Counted from the first letter of the stretch, positions 38,050 to 51,300 are shown. The stretch: DNA of 64,000 nt from Fasciolopsis buskii (GCA_008360955.1 LUCM01000570.1:71043-135042); one strand, 5' to 3'. Numbers and translations are program-made. The notes: generated from the sequence alone by a model not told the origin.

Positions 38050-38178
38050 GTTCAACAACATCTCCACGAATTGACTCATCTTCGGTTCCAAAATTCCGAA
38101 TTGGAAATTCGTTTGAAGGCCACTCAACGCGAACTGGAAGCCAAGTCCACACGACTGAACATCTTGGAGGCAGCCCAG
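38050..38178 (+). CDS. ERC/brp: Exon 11: 43-residue coiled-coil module
   Basis: 129 bp, 43 codons, phase 0-0. Acceptor ATTTCAG ends at 38049; donor GTGAGT starts at 38179. It begins VQQHLHELTHLRFQNSELEI and ends ELEAKSTRLNILEAAQ. It lines up without gaps with exon 8, exon 9 and, at its end, exon 14 (ALADKSNQLRLVEAEK). A TG microsatellite lies 14 bp after the exon. Confidence 0.9.
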
Positions 38179-38192
38179 GTGAGTCTGTGCCC

Positions 38193-38214
38193 GTGTGTGT
38201 GTGTGTGTGTGTGT
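38193..38214. repeat. (TG)n microsatellite next to a splice donor
   Basis: 22 bp of GT repeats starting 14 bp after the exon 11 border, so it offers many extra GT dinucleotides close to the true donor. Confidence 0.93.
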
Positions 38215-39989
38215 ATACATGTGTGCGCTTGCATGCAGTCACCAAAATTTATCTTGCCGATTTAGTCATCAAACTGGTCTGAGAAATGAAAATCATTTGA
38301 TTCGATAGAAAAATGGACGTGACCTTCTACAGGACATCCCTTGTTGTTTAGTGGCTTCTAGCCTTCGCCTGGTCGACTGTAATTTATAAGCCGCTGCTTG
38401 AGTTAGGATGGACCCATCCCTATTTCATGCCGTGGCTCATGCTAAACTGTCAAGTCAAGTGACTGGAGTGGATACCACTCACGAGCTGTGTATTTGGGCG
38501 ATTTGAGTGAGCCGAAAACACGCCCAGAGTATAACTGTTAAATCAAAAATGAAGGCCACTAAAGGCGGTCGGAGGGTAATAATTGACAAATAAACCCCTG
38601 GAATGCTTCGTGATGGCTACTGGAAACAAGCGATTTCACAAAAATCTTTATAGAAAGTCCTAAAGTTGTGTCTAAATTTTTAGGCAATAATGTAAACACC
38701 TACCCGTGCCACGTTGCTGGGTCCGGCGTGGCGTGGCCTACGAACAAACTACCAGTGTGAACGAGTGCAAGCACACACGCACGCGACGGCTGGACGATAG
38801 TCATCATAGAACGCGTCAGCCATGGCTGCGGTCGCAGTGAAAGCCCGGGCGGCCACAGTGAGGTTTGTTGCTGTGGTTGCGTGTACCGGTGCTCGCCAAT
38901 CTCGGCTCGGTAGTCTGGACCAGATCCATTATGCTGTTTTTACATACCTTTACAGAGCGTTTTCTGTCTGATAACGTAATATATAGATTTGGCAAACCCG
39001 TGTTGCCGGCTTTACTAATCAACTGATCTAATTCCTACTCATGTTTTGTTTCCTGTCTAAGTTCACTGTTTATCCAAAGCGTCAAATGGACGATAGCACA
39101 TAGCTGCAGCCGTTTCGGAGAAGATGGATACGGAAAAACATCTGAGATACGCGGAAAATACGTTATCTTTACCAGCCGAACATCGGTTCTGTTTTGGCGT
39201 TTAACTGATGCCCTTTTAAGACCAGTGGGCTGCTCATTGTCTTCTTCCTTGAAATGTCATAACGTTCGGCAACGCAAAAGCCTACCTGTCGGGGAGTTGA
39301 AAGCTTCCGTCACTCAGAGGCGAATTATTTTCGTCATGAAATTACTGTGTCTATGGTTGGCGGTAAGGGGTGCTGATCTTCTTGTTGAACAATTTAAGTC
39401 AGTCACACGCACATATTCCAGAACTGCAATCAGTTAAGGTCTCCGTTTTCTCCGTTGGCAATTTCTACCATTTCATTCTAGTTTTTCCCTGTTATTATTT
39501 GAGAAAGAGAAATGAGTCGTCGTTACTAATCCCGCATAGTAGTCAGCAAATTCTTGGCTAAAGTATGTTAATACCGAATGGGGGCAGTGTAGCACCTTTT
39601 TCGTTTTGTTAGTGTACAGGTAAGGTTTGGTGATCTTCGTGAAGCCTGAACCTAGTCATGGGAACTAAAATGTGTTTGGGTGTACACCACCACTCGACGT
39701 ACCAGACCCCCACCGAAGAAATTTCGGATGTTCTCCATATGGATCGCATTGGCTGAACACGCGCCGCAGTAACCACGCCTTGGAGCTCATTTGTGGCCAG
39801 GACACATCAGAGGCGGACCGATCAGAGAAGTATCCAACTCCGCTAGATTTATAATTCAAATTTTCTGTACCACTGTCTGTGTAGTGAAACATCGGTGACC
39901 CATCGAATAAATAAACATTTCCAATTGCACTCAGGAAAAGTTCGCAGATCTCGGGTAGTACCCCTGAATGACATTTCCCAATGAAACTA

Positions 39990-40185
39990 ATGATCGGACA
40001 TTTTTCACCTCCAACTAGCCATCAAAGAACCAGTGACGCACTTGCAGTGCAGCTGTTTCATGTGACTTATTTGGAATCATCTGCCACAGTTACCATCCAA
40101 CGTACCCGAACTGCTATGGGTAGCGCTGACAAACAACATTGATTCGAACATCTTAGCTATTGAGCTAGCTGGGCTAACTTTCATT
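39990..40185 (-). repeat. tRNA-related SINE, degenerate copy
   Basis: The minus strand keeps the A-box-like part near 40165, a decayed B-box region, then ATGATTCCAAATAAGTCAC and ACAGCTGCACTGCAAGTGC, and a tail resembling the other copies. Many substitutions suggest an older insertion. Confidence 0.55.
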
Positions 40186-42359
40186 AGGAGAAACAGTTGT
40201 ATAATTTCATTCTTTCTCGTGATTACGGATGGCAAATGAAATTTTTCGTTAATCAAAGTGACATGTGTTGAAAAACAAAGAAGTGGATACCAAATTATCG
40301 GTGACTGCTCGCCCCAGTCCGCGCAGAAAATGAGTGCCTATTGGAATCAATAAATAACATTTGCCACTAACGCTGGTGCCAAGTTAACACTCAGACAAAC
40401 TCTTGATGAAAAAAATGGTTACTGGTGTTTCTTCTGCTGGGAGGAATTCGCTGGGTGTCGTCAAAAAACCCCTTTTTATACTACGTATGATATTTATGGG
40501 TCAGTCATTGAAATCAATTACGATTAATTTTGTAAAAATTTCCTCATTTGGCTTCCACGTCTAACAATTCATTTCCATTTTTCACACTAGCTGCTACTCG
40601 AACTGTTACTACACACATTAATCTTGTATCGGGGCTTGAACGTAGTTGCACAATGCTTCCTACATAGTACCGCCAAAGCTATATCATGCAACTTAAACGA
40701 AATGTCATCCTTGCTCGCAGGGCACGTTTGGTATACAAAATAGGAAAATCCCGGTGAAACGCAGGTCACGTGTGACACGATGGCGCGTAATGCATGTCGG
40801 AAAGTTATTAGAATGGCATGAGAGTAAAGTTCGGGGGAAATACATTTGAAATGTCACAAACGATTCTTCCTGCAACTCGATGAACCTGTGGTTATTCAAT
40901 TGCTCCCTTCCGATCATTTCCTTTTATGCCTCGTAAAACACTGGGATCAGTCGGATCGTGTCATTCCCTCCTACAACTTCTCTGTGTTTTCCCCAGAAAG
41001 TAATACATCGTAGCGGAAGGATTCGAGCAGAACTCGACCATGATTTTATCAAGTCTATTGCTGCCCAACTGTACATGTAACCTGTTGGACTGAATGCCAT
41101 TAGTTACGCGTTTCGCTGTGTAATGTAAGGATGGATCCGGAGGTAACAACATAGATCTGATGCTCATAAGCTCCGATGTTTTCGCCCGCATAGATTGCTG
41201 CGACATAATGGATTGTGGTTGGAAACCTGGCGTCCCCGGACTAAACAAATAAGTGAAAAAAACACCCTATTCAGAGGCAGCTTTTTAACAAAACGTACTA
41301 CAGTTTTGGACCTTCTGGGGTCAGATCAGGCAAACCCACTAATTAGCTTGGCCGTCCATTGGCATGAAGGATAACGGAAACAAGTTCCAGCCAGGATAGA
41401 GAAGTTTCCACAAAGTCAAAAAATCTATCTGCAATAGAATAACTACTAATAGCCGATTACACCAGCTGAATACGGAAAACTCAATGAGATTTCATATATT
41501 TACGGGTGGGCAATATGGAATTAAAAAAGGTGTATCCATGAGTATAAAGAATCACTTCTTTTACTCCAAAACTTTACTTTGTACGGTCCATTCCCTTCAG
41601 ATCCGAAAATAAGCTGAATGTACTCTTTCGACTTTTCACACTAGCTCTATATCTGCTGCATACCGAGCTCTGCGAATTGCTTAGAACAGTTTGAGGAGCC
41701 AGCAAATAGGTGACGAATATTCGGGTGACAGATGGATTGACTTTCACCGGTCAACAGGTAACACCTTGGCATTTATCTTCCTATTCAGTCACCCCCAACC
41801 CTCCGTTGGTCCAATGTCTGTGCCTTCTGGAAGGAGTCTGTCCACAGTGAAGTCATTTGTGAAGTTTCGGTTGACCCGCTGAAGACCATGAGTGTGGCTC
41901 AATGACTATCGAATTTCCACTCCTGAGATGTTCCGGAATTCGAGACCATGCATGGAGGTGCATGCTCCACACATTCTGTGTCGCCTATACAATCGCTATG
42001 CCGCAGTTTCCATGGCCATGAGCTGACGAACGTGAATTTACTAAGTCCGACTGCCTTCGCATTGTCGGCATGGCGCCTATCTAAGTCGACCACATTGTGT
42101 CTATGCCGTGTTCATCGCAAATGTGTTGGTTTAAAACATTTTGCGACTGTCCTGTTCTCTTTTTTTCGGCGTTACTTTTTCCGCAGCGTATTCAGTCCTC
42201 ACACTGATTTGTTGCCGCCTGCGCACTAACTCGAAGCGTTACTGTGGTAGCAACGTTAGTTCACACCCACGCAAATAACGTCTTTAAAATTTGTTTGTTC
42301 CACTGTTTGCTTGTTGCTCTGTTTGTTCGTTCTGCATTTAACCCGTTGCTCGATTCCAG

Positions 42360-42533
42360 TACTCGACATTGACTCGCATTGATGCGGCTGCCACACCTCC
42401 AAGTGGACTGTCGAATGAAATCACACAGCTGCGAAAAGCGAATCAAGAGTTGAATGCGAAATTCGCCCAACTTCAAATGGATCTGAATGATCGTGAGAGG
42501 CAGCTTCGTGCAATCGATCGATTACAGTCTGCG
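42360..42533 (+). CDS. ERC/brp: Exon 12: coiled-coil module with a short non-helical lead
   Basis: 174 bp, 58 codons, phase 0-0. Acceptor TTCCAG ends at 42359; donor GTACGT starts at 42534. The first 16 residues include AAATPPSG, a helix break. The rest is a 43-residue module with EITQLRKANQELNAKF and DLNDRERQLRAI. LRKANQE matches LRRANHE of exon 9 and LRSANQE of exon 18. Confidence 0.9.
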
Positions 42534-43193
42534 GTACGTTAATTTTTTTTGTATGAGGCAAATAAACAGAAAAATAACAGCAATCTGGACTGGAAGAGGG
42601 CAAATGCAAACAAATAAAATGATCAGTAGACAAATTAAATGAATAGATAATCCATCTGGGAAGCAACATACTAGAAGTTCAGATCCACTTATACACATTC
42701 CAAAATGAACTGCGCTCGCCGGAATCTAACTGGCCATCTTCCACTGGCAGAACAGACACTCCTTGATGAGCTACCGTTGACATGACTTTAGAATGCGACC
42801 CGGGTTGATAAAAATCTAGCCTCACGTAACTATTATTGCCCTAACTCAGTTGCTTCTTCATCGGGAGGGGGGGTATACAACACTGGATGTTCATTTGAGA
42901 GTCATATCTGATAAGATGATTTGCCCAGCAAGCGGACGGTCATCGGTTTGATTTCGAATCATGAAGGCCACTTTGGGTGCCCAGCATGCAAGTGCATTTG
43001 CTATTCTGTATGAAATCAAGCCGCCTGCGGCACTTCGAAAAGGTTCGGTTGAAAGGTTATTCGGTTGTTAAGTAGAACAATTGGGTTTTATTTGACTGGT
43101 TCACAGACTGGTTGGTTGATGGACAGATTGCTTGAATGATTGAGTGATCATACCGTTGAAATCGTCTCTAACTTAGTTTTGTTGCTTTTTCAG
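42534..43193. other. Intron 12 (about 0.66 kb)
   Basis: Nothing recognised apart from its splice sites and the TTGCTTTTTCAG acceptor. Confidence 0.7.
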
Positions 43194-43274
43194 ACACGTT
43201 CCACAACCGATTTCTCAGAATTGGCTGTTCTACGTCGAGAACTGGCAACCGTCAAGGCTGAAAAAGAAACTGAG
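43194..43274 (+). CDS. ERC/brp: Exon 13: short coiled-coil exon
   Basis: 81 bp, 27 codons, phase 0-0. Acceptor CTTTTTCAG ends at 43193; donor GTGAGC starts at 43275. The peptide contains FSELAVLRRELATVKAEKE, a clean heptad pattern. It is the shortest exon. With exon 14 it makes 70 residues, ten heptads. Confidence 0.87.
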
Positions 43275-43621
43275 GTGAGCGAATCACAACGATGCAGACA
43301 ATAGTCGCCACTGAAATCAAATGATTTACTTGATGTTTAGCTGGGACTGTGAATAGCGAGAGTCTAGGTCTATGCTAGTATTCATCCACAAGTATATAGA
43401 TGTTGGAGACTGACGTGAACTGGATATGATTTCTGTCAAATGTAAATAGACCATTTAGAGTGCTATCGGTTGGACTATGGGTCAAAGTGTTCAAATCACA
43501 TTCGGTAATTTCGGAGTCTATAAGGAGCTTGTCTAAGATATTTGTCTGCCAGGAATACTTCATTTAATTTGCATTTGTTCCTCCTCCTCTGTCTTGTGCT
43601 TGCTTGCGTCTGTGTGAACAG
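43275..43621. other. Intron 13 (347 bp)
   Basis: No element recognised. One of two short introns in this 1.4-kb cluster of exons 12-14. Confidence 0.7.
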
Positions 43622-43750
43622 ATTTTGAATTTGAATGCACAGCTGGAAAAAGTCAAAGCCGAAGGGGATGAGACAAACAACAAGCTGAAAGAAATTACAA
43701 GCGCGTTGGCCGACAAGTCGAACCAGTTACGTCTTGTTGAAGCAGAGAAG
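43622..43750 (+). CDS. ERC/brp: Exon 14: 43-residue coiled-coil module
   Basis: 129 bp, 43 codons, phase 0-0. Acceptor TGAACAG ends at 43621; donor GTGGGT starts at 43751, somewhat unusual. It begins ILNLNAQLEKVKAEGDETNN and ends ALADKSNQLRLVEAEK, closest to exon 11. Confidence 0.89.
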
Positions 43751-46700
43751 GTGGGTCCCGTCTCATTGGGGCATAATATTTTTTTAAAAATTAGCTTAAA
43801 ATCGGAATCATTTGATATGGAATGCATTTCTTATTTATTCCCTTAAACTTCTGGATCTGTGTTTGAAAGTTAGGTATACATCTTTATCTCTGGCAAGTGA
43901 ATCGAAATATTCCGTTTGGGGTAAAAAGGTGTCCATTTGAAGAAAACAACGATCACGAAGTGATTGATATACGTTCGACTTACTAAGATATTACCAGAAT
44001 AAATTGAAGCCGAAGTTTCTTTCGATACGCCACCGAAGTGGGTCGAGAGCCCTAACAGCAAGACGAATACAGCCGGGACCTTTTGTATGATGTTTTGCTC
44101 CGAAACAGTTCGTCAGTAAAAAGAAAATTCGCTTAATCTGTGTGGATTAAATGCTAAATCATTTTGGTTAACTCTTTTCCGAACCTGGAAAACCAATTAA
44201 CAACAGGATAAAACAATTCTCAATCTAGTGGGTGATTTGTTTCCTAGTATATATTCCGAGACTTTGTCACGTCCCCACTTCCCTTTGGAATACCTTTTGT
44301 TGTTTGTTCTCAGTTGACCTGATTGTGTAAGCAGCTCATTATTTCTCTCTCGCTCTCTCACTCTTGCTCCCTTGCTTTCTAATTATCAACATCAAAGTGG
44401 CACCGATTCACAGGCCATGACACCCACTGCAGATCCTTCTTGCACCGGGATGAAATTGCACGGGATGTTTCTTTGTTCATGGCAGATAACCCATGCAGGT
44501 GGAGACATGTTTCTGTTTGTATTAATCCCTCAGAAACGTCACTAAAAACGGTTACATTACAGAAGATAGATTACACTAATTTCCCTGTCTCAGCCAGTGT
44601 TTTTGGGATCAAACTCTTCAACTACCGATAGGTTGCATTACGTGAAGGCATTTTCTTGAATACACATGAAGCAAATTCGGATACCCGTTAATCAGACGTC
44701 TTACGCATTTTCTGTCCCACTCGAATGAAAGCAGATCGATGCTCACTAAATTGGGCTATTTGCCAACAAAGGCACATGGGCGAGAGGAAGAGTTACACAT
44801 CACTGGTCGCTATTCTTTCAGTCAATGGCTGTGTGCCCATCTCATTGGTGAACTAGGTAGATTTTTTACGACAGATAACTTGAGTACATTCTGGCATACC
44901 AAAATCACCGTGCTCACTAAATTCACTTGAGAGCTAGGTACACGAATCTCATAATAGCTAAATCGCTAATGAGATTCCGGGACAATTTTCCTCATCAGTC
45001 CGTATTGGCAGTCAGTATTGACAAACCTCCACGGAGGTATAACCCCTTGAAGGCTTTGGAAATACTATGATGCGTTTGTTTTCCAAACCGACTGTTTGCC
45101 CTATTCACTGATGACAACATTAAGTTCCCGAGTGGCACTTTTACGCCCATAAAGGACGTTCAAGGTTTCCTCTTTTTAAGAATTTCGGTCCTTACTTTTT
45201 CCGAACATCATCCAAAGAGCGCTAGCCTGGATACCTGCTATTAAATACACTTATTTTCCCACAAAGAACAGAACTAGCTATTTTCTAAGGTGATGCCTGT
45301 AGGATATTGGTTAATGATCAACAGAGCGAAAAAATTACTGTGACAAAAACTCTTCTAGGCCTCATGGAATGTGTCACCCTACTAGAGATTCTCCCAGAAA
45401 AGCCGAATCGTTATTTATGGCATACTAGAGAGAGTAGAGTAGTGGGAGGAACACGACCCACAGCCACTGGAGTCCACTGCACTGAGGAAGGGAAACCGGG
45501 AGCCACGACCCAGAAACTTGAAGGGGCATAGAACCACTTGAGATATTTTAAAGTTAAGAAAGCTAGCGAGCCAGGATAAAGCGATTTGCCGCCTACCACC
45601 GGTGACTGGCAGCGGATCTGGGATTCGAACCTCTGACTTTTCTGGTGACAGATGCCTTACTCGCTTGGTCACTGCCGTCCGCTTGGGTCAACCTATTACC
45701 ATATTTTACATATTTCCAAAAACCTTTGATTCAGTTAAGGAGTCTTTTACCATACTTCAACATTGATGTCCCCTACGCATCCGAGGGCAGATGGGCCTTG
45801 AAAGATGAATTACACTGTAGGGTGTAGCTCCTAGGTATTGTTGACAAATCATCATAGGATTCCGTTTGGGTATCGATTTTCTCCTACCCTCACATTACCG
45901 AATACAAGTTTTCATATAGACATTGTTACCAAAACTATAGGGTAAGAGGAGATCAAATAGGAAGAGTGGAATATTACAGGGACGCGTGTTTTTATGTGCC
46001 GCTTTAGTTGTGTTCCTTATTCCATTACTTGCTGTATCGTCGGCGTCGGGCCACCTGGAGTGTGCGGTTTAGTGCAAGGGCCTCTCTTAATGGGCTGCAT
46101 TCTAAAGTTTTGATCAAAATGCCGGCAGGACAGCGGAAGAACTGTTCCGGAACCCTTGAGAACCGGTGGCCAGTAGAACATTTCATGGGTGTTCTAACTA
46201 GTTTAGTTCAAGGACTTGACATCTTTAAGAAATCTGAACGGGCCGAGGACCAAGATGTTCGAATTGCCTGTCGCTGTCGAGATAGAAAGTCTACAAGAGA
46301 ACAGTTTTAGTGCACTACTTCTGCTATTTCAAAGACGTTAATCAGTGAGCCTGAGATATGGCCATATTCCCGGCTGGCAATCGACTAAATGACCTTTACG
46401 CTGTTCACAACCAGAGAAAAGCCTCGGTTAGAGGACATCTGCGCTTTGGGGACTGAAGGTTACATTCAGGGCCGGAAAGGATGTAGTCCGTTGTGCTGTT
46501 GTCGAAAATCAACACATGCCAGCTGTTTTTCAGATTTTCTTCAGAAACGAGTACATGCATTTGGAAAACAAAAAAAGGTTTATGAATTCAATATTTTCAT
46601 TATTGAGGAATGGTTGTTTTTTCTTGACAATTTGCCATCCAGAAAGGTTGGGGACAAGCATTTATTCACGTTGTTTTAAGTGTCTCTCAGTCCCAGCAAA

Positions 46701-48240
46701 AGTTTTTTGTTCATAGTTTGTTTCTTTATCGTTTCTTATCCTGCTGAAATTGATCCACAGATGTTTTGTATTTATTATTTTCCTCTCGATTGCCGTCATT
46801 ATTGGTATGATTACTGTTATTGTGTGAGTTTACAGTGGCAACACAAATAGGGTTCGCTTCACTACGAGAACGAAGGAAACCATTTTTGTCCTCTCTTTTC
46901 TGACGTTTTCTGCGATTCTGAATGGTGGAGAGATGCAGATTTGGTTAACTATCAAGAACGATGACAAAAATCCCCGGGGATATTTATCCCTTATTATATA
47001 GATTATTTCTTCTCCCACTTATACAATCTGTTTTTTCCAAATGTAGTTGATGCTCCAATCTCTGGAACGTAAGTGGTAACACGATATCACTGGTACAATC
47101 GATGGCCGCACTTTTACATTGCAGAAAAGGAGACCAATAAGCTGGGCTGGATGGTTTGGAAAATCATTCGCACTACCGAGTTCTTTGATTGACATTGTTT
47201 GGAAGTGCATGATGACTAAAGCTGAATATGATATATTTTTGACACTGATCAAAAGATAGAACCTCTATGATATCTTTAGTTGGCACTTGTTGCATTGATG
47301 CAACAGAATACGTTCATTTGAGTCCATTTTTTGACTGCTTCTGACCAAGCTCCTTTCAAGTTCCGAGGTTATCTCAATTTCCCTTGCATACACCACCAAA
47401 ATGTAGTCGATGTGACAAAACATTAGGCCTCTGTGATGTCCAGGTTAATAATCTGATTCGAGCGTGACTGAAATTGTCGTTGCTTTATCATCTGGCTACA
47501 TTTTCCCAGAATAAAATTATTCAGCGTCCTAACCACTTTGGACTACGGTTGAGATGACGGCAGCTGAGATTTTGAGCGACCGAGACCCTTGTTACGAGTA
47601 AACCAGAGGGTTGTAAAGGTGACCGTGTCTAATATGCCGGTTCTACAACCACTCTTCATTGGGGGTGGGCTATGAAAATTAGTAGCACTCTGCGTAGATT
47701 ACATCAAATGGATCAGTGGAATGTGGAATACGCAACTAACTTGTTCGTCCAGGTTAGCATTTCTCCTGAATGTTCCCATTATGGTGGAGAGGAAAACAAA
47801 GTTTGATAATCGATCAAATATAAAAGAATGAACCATCCTGTACTTTCAGTGGGCATTTATTTCGCGTTGTTCTTTTATATACTTGCCAGATAAAATGTGA
47901 AGAAACGGAACGAGCTTATTCTATTAGTCTTGAATTGTCATTGTCGTCGTTTAAACTTCTACAAAGTGTGCAAATCCAATGCGATCACCAATTCATTAAA
48001 AGTGTTGTATCACCGGAGATTTTCTTTCGTACGATGACTACTGAGGCTTTCGTTCTCGTTTATTATTTCTCAAGAGAAGGTTTGATTTAGTTAAAATTGG
48101 TGAAAGACGCTGCTATCTCAGGAAACTCGACAAAAGTCGATTTCAAAATGTAAATATCAGGAAAAGCATGGTCGCATATTCTGTACCAAGAACTTCATAA
48201 AAGCGACAAATTTTCTTCCTCTTCGTTTTTTTAAAAACAG
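43751..48240. other. Intron 14 (about 4.5 kb)
   Basis: Contains a pyrimidine-rich TCTC stretch near 44344-44370 and a Ser/Leu-like tRNA SINE at 45415-45675 on the minus strand. Otherwise nothing recognised. Confidence 0.65.
45415..45675 (-). repeat. tRNA-Ser/Leu-like SINE
   Basis: On the minus strand it starts GCGGACGGCAGTGACCAAGC, then GAGTAAGGC (A box of the Ser/Leu type), then a perfect B box GGTTCGAATCC. ATCCGC can pair with GCGGAT-like bases of the 5' end over five pairs. No variable arm follows. A body runs on to about 45415. It differs from the other SINE family in head and body. Confidence 0.55.
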
Positions 48241-48345
48241 GATAAAGAACTCATGGATCGCGAATCGTTGCAAAAGAAATACGAAGTTGTCCTTACGCAG
48301 CTTAGCTCTAAAGCGGAAAAGGTGCAGTTTTTGGAAACTGAAGTG
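48241..48345 (+). CDS. ERC/brp: Exon 15: 35-residue coiled-coil module
   Basis: 105 bp, 35 codons, five heptads, phase 0-0. Acceptor TTAAAAACAG ends at 48240; donor GTAAGT starts at 48346. Begins DKELMDRESLQKKYEVVLTQ and ends KAEKVQFLETEV. It is eight residues shorter than the 43-residue modules, all lost from the first part, and keeps the LExE-type ending. Confidence 0.88.
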
Positions 48346-51300
48346 GTAAGTTGTGTACCGCTGTTATTTTGTAGACTTCTTTTGCTTCTCATTGCATCCG
48401 AATCATGTGGTTGATAGATTAACTAAACCACGTTTTTCAAGTATCCGTTTCTTTGGAATTGCTACTGAACAAGTGAAGTACGACTAATTAGGGTAAAGTA
48501 AGTGTCATCACCTTTGAGCTTTTTTCCATTTTGTTCTTGGACCGTGTGGAACAGTGATAGATAAACCTACGATTCACTGTGATAGGCATATGCACATCGT
48601 TTAAGTATGGTCCGAAATAAATCTAATGTCAACAGACAGTATGACTGAGTGGTGCAAAAGGCTCACAGATCTCATTTGGAGCAAAAAACAACGAAAATGA
48701 AACAGCTTCGAACTACAAGGACTTTGTTCTTTGACGACTCGTAATTTGTATATGGCAAGTTTTCATAACCAAGTTTGGATCCAAGTGATGTCTGCAGCAT
48801 TTTGAAGTGACTAAGCCGATACGTCACTGTGGAGTTCTAGGTGGACTATTTGATGGCCTTTACCTAATATTCTTACCAAATCGCAGATGCAATAAACCTG
48901 GATAGATCTCAACGGAAAAGTACTAACGTTCGGTACGCTCAACAACTGTTATAGGTTGCATCACATCTGCTTTGTAGGATAATAAAAGCGGTGCCTGTTA
49001 TGGATCGTCTGCGTCTTTACCACTATGAATAGCAGATCAACAAATCACATATTGGTTGTCATTTCCGTGGATAGAAAACCTCAGCTAGTCATTTCCAGAT
49101 GAAAGAAAGCAGTCAGTCCTTATTTCAGGATACCGGGAGGATTCATGCAACATGAGGTTCCAGAAACTCGAAGTCAATGGACAATTTTCCAGTATGTCAA
49201 CTCCGCCAGTTTTACTAGGTGCCGGTAATTTTACTAGAGCATCGTTACCATAGACTGACCCTATATAAAATTCCCGGTGTTTTCAGGCAAATACATTAAT
49301 GTGCACCGATAAGTTTACAGTGCACCGTACTTATTACGGCCTGCCATCCTCGTTGAATGGGGGAAAACTCAGCTTGAGAAAGTACGTCAACTCAATCTCC
49401 TTCAGTTTTTTAGTTATTTATGGTACCATCAGTGGAGATGATCCCTGTTTCCCGTAACTCGTTTGCACTGGTATCTCTCTAAGGAAGGATGAACCGGTAC
49501 CGATGCTGTCTCGTTTTGCATCTGCTTTGCAGCAAAGGTCAAAGTTAAGCTAACTCTAGTGTAGCGACAAGATCCCTGTGAAGTCTTGTGAGTATTGTCC
49601 GAATTCGCGTTTCCAGCAGGTCGTTGCTTTCTTTATTTGCCCAGAATTTGATCATTGACGTTTTATACAACACGGATAAATCGGTTAGGATGAGCTGATT
49701 TAGTATGATCATACTTCAGTTCATTTATGCACCTGGTATCGTAATAAATCAAGCCATCCTCAAACCGAACTTACTTATCCTAAGCCACTAGGCTAATGAG
49801 TAATTGCAGAACAACAGATTAAGTTTGTTGGCGTTTTCTGCACCATAACGCCGAAGATGACTATAGGAAAAGCACGGGTTTCAGACCATACACGTGGCTG
49901 GTGCAACGACGTAGCCGAAGAGTTCAATCTGGAAGCAGAATCTTACGTCATTCAAAAATCCAACCGAACCTTCCGTCAGTCGACAACAGAAGCAGAACTG
50001 GTAACCCACTTGATCGCATTCTGGCAACCATTTTTCCGAAGCCCACGTCTCTGTGTGGACACTGTGCTTCTTGCAATTCTTGTCGATGCTTTCACTTTTT
50101 ATGTTGAACTTTTTGATAATGTTGCCAACAACGCGGTCATTAGGACAGCTACCGAGAAAATCTCGAAAACTATACTTAAACGCATTCCAACCAGCATTCT
50201 GATATTTGTTTTGTCAGTGACTTTTAAAATGAACTTAGTCAGTGGCAGTGGTCCATCTAGGTCGACATCCAAAATGCGACCATATCCCAACCTGATATCA
50301 CAGGAAACAGTTTTGATTTTATTTGATACTTGGTGATCATTAGCTCTCAGACTCGCTGTTGCCAGCAACCGGCAAGTGCGGTAGGACCCTTAAGTGGACC
50401 ATCCAATTCCTTCTGATACGGGTCCATCAAGATTCACTCGAATTCTAAGATATTTACGTCCCGGTACTTTGTCCGAAACGTACCAAGTATGATTGAATAA
50501 GTTTGAGCACAAGCATGTGCGTCGTTCTTCGTCCATTTCTGTGACACTAAAGACCTCTGATCTATTCATATCCACGCAACTTGTACAATCTCTTCAGTGA
50601 GTAGTTGTAAACAGAGATTGCCTTAAAACTTGTGTTTTCAAGTAGCTAATGGCATGTTTCTTAATCTAGGGATTAGTAACCAGATGGTGATAACCCATAG
50701 GGCCATCACAAGGTTTCGTCACTGTGTTCATCGTGAAAAATAATGGGACGACCACTGATCAAACACGATAGACAAACTCGTGGTGTTCAGTGAGTCAACA
50801 GCGTGGCATTTTAGAGTGCGGGGTGGGTCCGAATCTTCAGGCCATGAGTTAAATTCCTCATTTAGCAGTCACTAGCGACTCGCGGTCTCTTTAACAAATG
50901 AGGTGCCGTACTGCCTGATTAATAAAATAACTAGAGCGATAGAAGAAGAAAATCTTGATCATTCAACTGTCCTCCGACTATTTCAGTTCAAAGTCCGTGA
51001 AACAAAGTTCGAGACAGGAAAATGGGGTCACCGGATGGGGAAAACAAAGTGACGCACAAACGCATCCGAGATTGCAAAACAGAACCAACGGAGTGCGCCG
51101 AGAAAAAGCGAAAACATTTAGCTAGGAAAAAACCCAAGTCTTTCATTCTGATACAAATGTGCTCAGAAGCTGATTTTTCATACTCTTTGTACAGAGACTC
51201 CGTGGTATACACTACTCCTCTTTCCGAGTCAAGTTCACATTGTAAATGTTGACCAGGGCCTTACGAAATCTGGGAAACAATATTTATTCAACGTGTTTGG

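Larger units (their letters stand above)
38179..42359. other. Intron 11 (about 4.2 kb)
   Basis: Holds a TG microsatellite next to the donor (38193-38214), a degenerate SINE (39990-40185, minus) and a segment at 39665-39892 that is open on both strands. No further exon found. Confidence 0.65.

Noticed and set aside
51022..51252. Lys/Arg-rich 76-codon frame in intron 15.
   Set aside because: No good acceptor and donor pair in frame and no known motif.
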